Origin: Clostridiales bacterium
Lineage (GTDB): Bacteria > Bacillota > Clostridia > Oscillospirales > Ruminococcaceae
DNA length: 5,988 nucleotides
Reading direction: 5' to 3'
Assembly (NCBI GenBank): GCA_012800685.1
Contig: JAAZIT010000296.1
Span: 1 to 5,988, forward strand
Shown: one piece after another, positions 5,779-5,988 of the stretch
How the letters are laid out: every line of letters begins with the position of its first letter
Numbering within the stretch: the first letter of the stretch is position 1
Made by a program: the position numbers and the translations under genes
Notes under the pieces: generated by a model
Databases searched by the model: none
What the model was told of the DNA's origin: nothing
Seen by the model: the letters and a program-made list of their open reading frames with translations, nothing else

Positions 5779-5988
5779 GTGAGGGTTATTATTTGAAAGC
5801 TTATAACTACTATTGGTTAGCAACTAAATAACAGCTTACAGTTAATAGCTAATAGATGATAGATTAAAGCTCTATTTGATAGTTGCTAGTGCTAGTTGGT
5901 AGTTGGTAGTTGATAGTTAATAGTTTATAGTTAAAGTTTAAATTTAAGATTTAATAGCTAAAGCTAATAGTTAAAAACAATCTTTTAA
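5779..5988. other. Gene-free AT-rich stretch after the operon
   Basis: No supported gene was seen on either strand in these 210 bases, and there is no RNA gene I can recognise. Most of it is the heptamer array described separately. No GC-rich hairpin followed by a T-run is present, so the operon has no evident intrinsic terminator here. A 9-bp inverted repeat (tagcaacta at 5818-5826 and tagttgcta at 5880-5888, loop of 53 bases) could fold in RNA but is AT-rich. Confidence 0.6.
5838..5973 (+). repeat. Degenerate 7-bp tandem repeat array (NNTAGTT)
   Basis: The best part, 5878-5932, reads as consecutive units gatagtt, gctagt (one base short), gctagtt, ggtagtt, ggtagtt, gatagtt, aatagtt, tatagtt. 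Flanking sequence keeps the period with more drift, as in acagtta, atagcta, atagatg, atagatt before it and atagcta, aagcta, atagtta after it. Because seven is not a multiple of three, the repeated TAG closes all three forward frames, so the array cannot be coding on the + strand. Confidence 0.8.

Noticed and set aside
5818..5888. tagcaacta/tagttgcta inverted repeat as a terminator or structured RNA
   Set aside because: The stem is short and AT-rich with a 53-base loop, and one arm lies in the heptamer array, where chance pairing is likely.
5838..5973. Heptamer array as a CRISPR array
   Set aside because: Units are seven bases and adjacent, with no unique spacers of regular length and no cas genes nearby.
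5971..5988. TTAAAA/TTTTAA inverted repeat as a terminator
   Set aside because: It has only six A/T pairs around a six-base loop, no GC stem, and it touches the window edge.

Overview
The window looks like part of an accessory cell-surface region from a low-GC Gram-positive bacterium. It is most like a Clostridia or Lachnospiraceae-type gut anaerobe: AT-rich DNA, strong AGGAGG-type ribosome binding sites, an ER-type (SipW-like) signal peptidase, BspA-type leucine-rich repeats and a sortase-type C-terminus. The taxonomic call is an inference from gene families only.

Layout, all on the + strand. (1) Bases 1-1881 hold the 3' part of a large surface adhesin, open at the left edge: a pilin-like Cna-B/prealbumin-type domain, an Ig-like domain and about 12 BspA-type LRRs. 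(2) Bases 1918-2001 hold an unlisted 27-codon basic mini-gene whose stop overlaps the next start (ATGA). (3) 1998-2588 encodes a SipW-like signal peptidase. (4) 2606-3517 and 3544-4401 encode two TasA/CalY-type proteins with SipW-class signal peptides. (5) 4444-5778 encodes a third SipW-class secreted protein of the BsaA type, carrying an Ig-like domain, a Pro-Thr-Asp stalk, a PPQTG sorting motif, a membrane helix and a positively charged start to its tail. (6) 5779-5988 has no gene. Much of it is a degenerate 7-bp repeat (NNTAGTT) array.

Working model: bases 1918-5778 form one tightly packed operon (gaps of 17, 26 and 42 bp, plus one 4-bp overlap). The peptidase processes the three exported proteins. 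The first two would be fibre or matrix subunits comparable to TasA, CalY or BsaA. The third would be fixed to peptidoglycan by a sortase encoded elsewhere and could anchor the matrix to the cell. TasA-like operons are known; the less ordinary points are the coupled mini-gene, the sortase-anchored BsaA-like member, the Asp-to-Ile change in the peptidase active-site region, and the heptamer array after the operon. No promoter or convincing intrinsic terminator was found.
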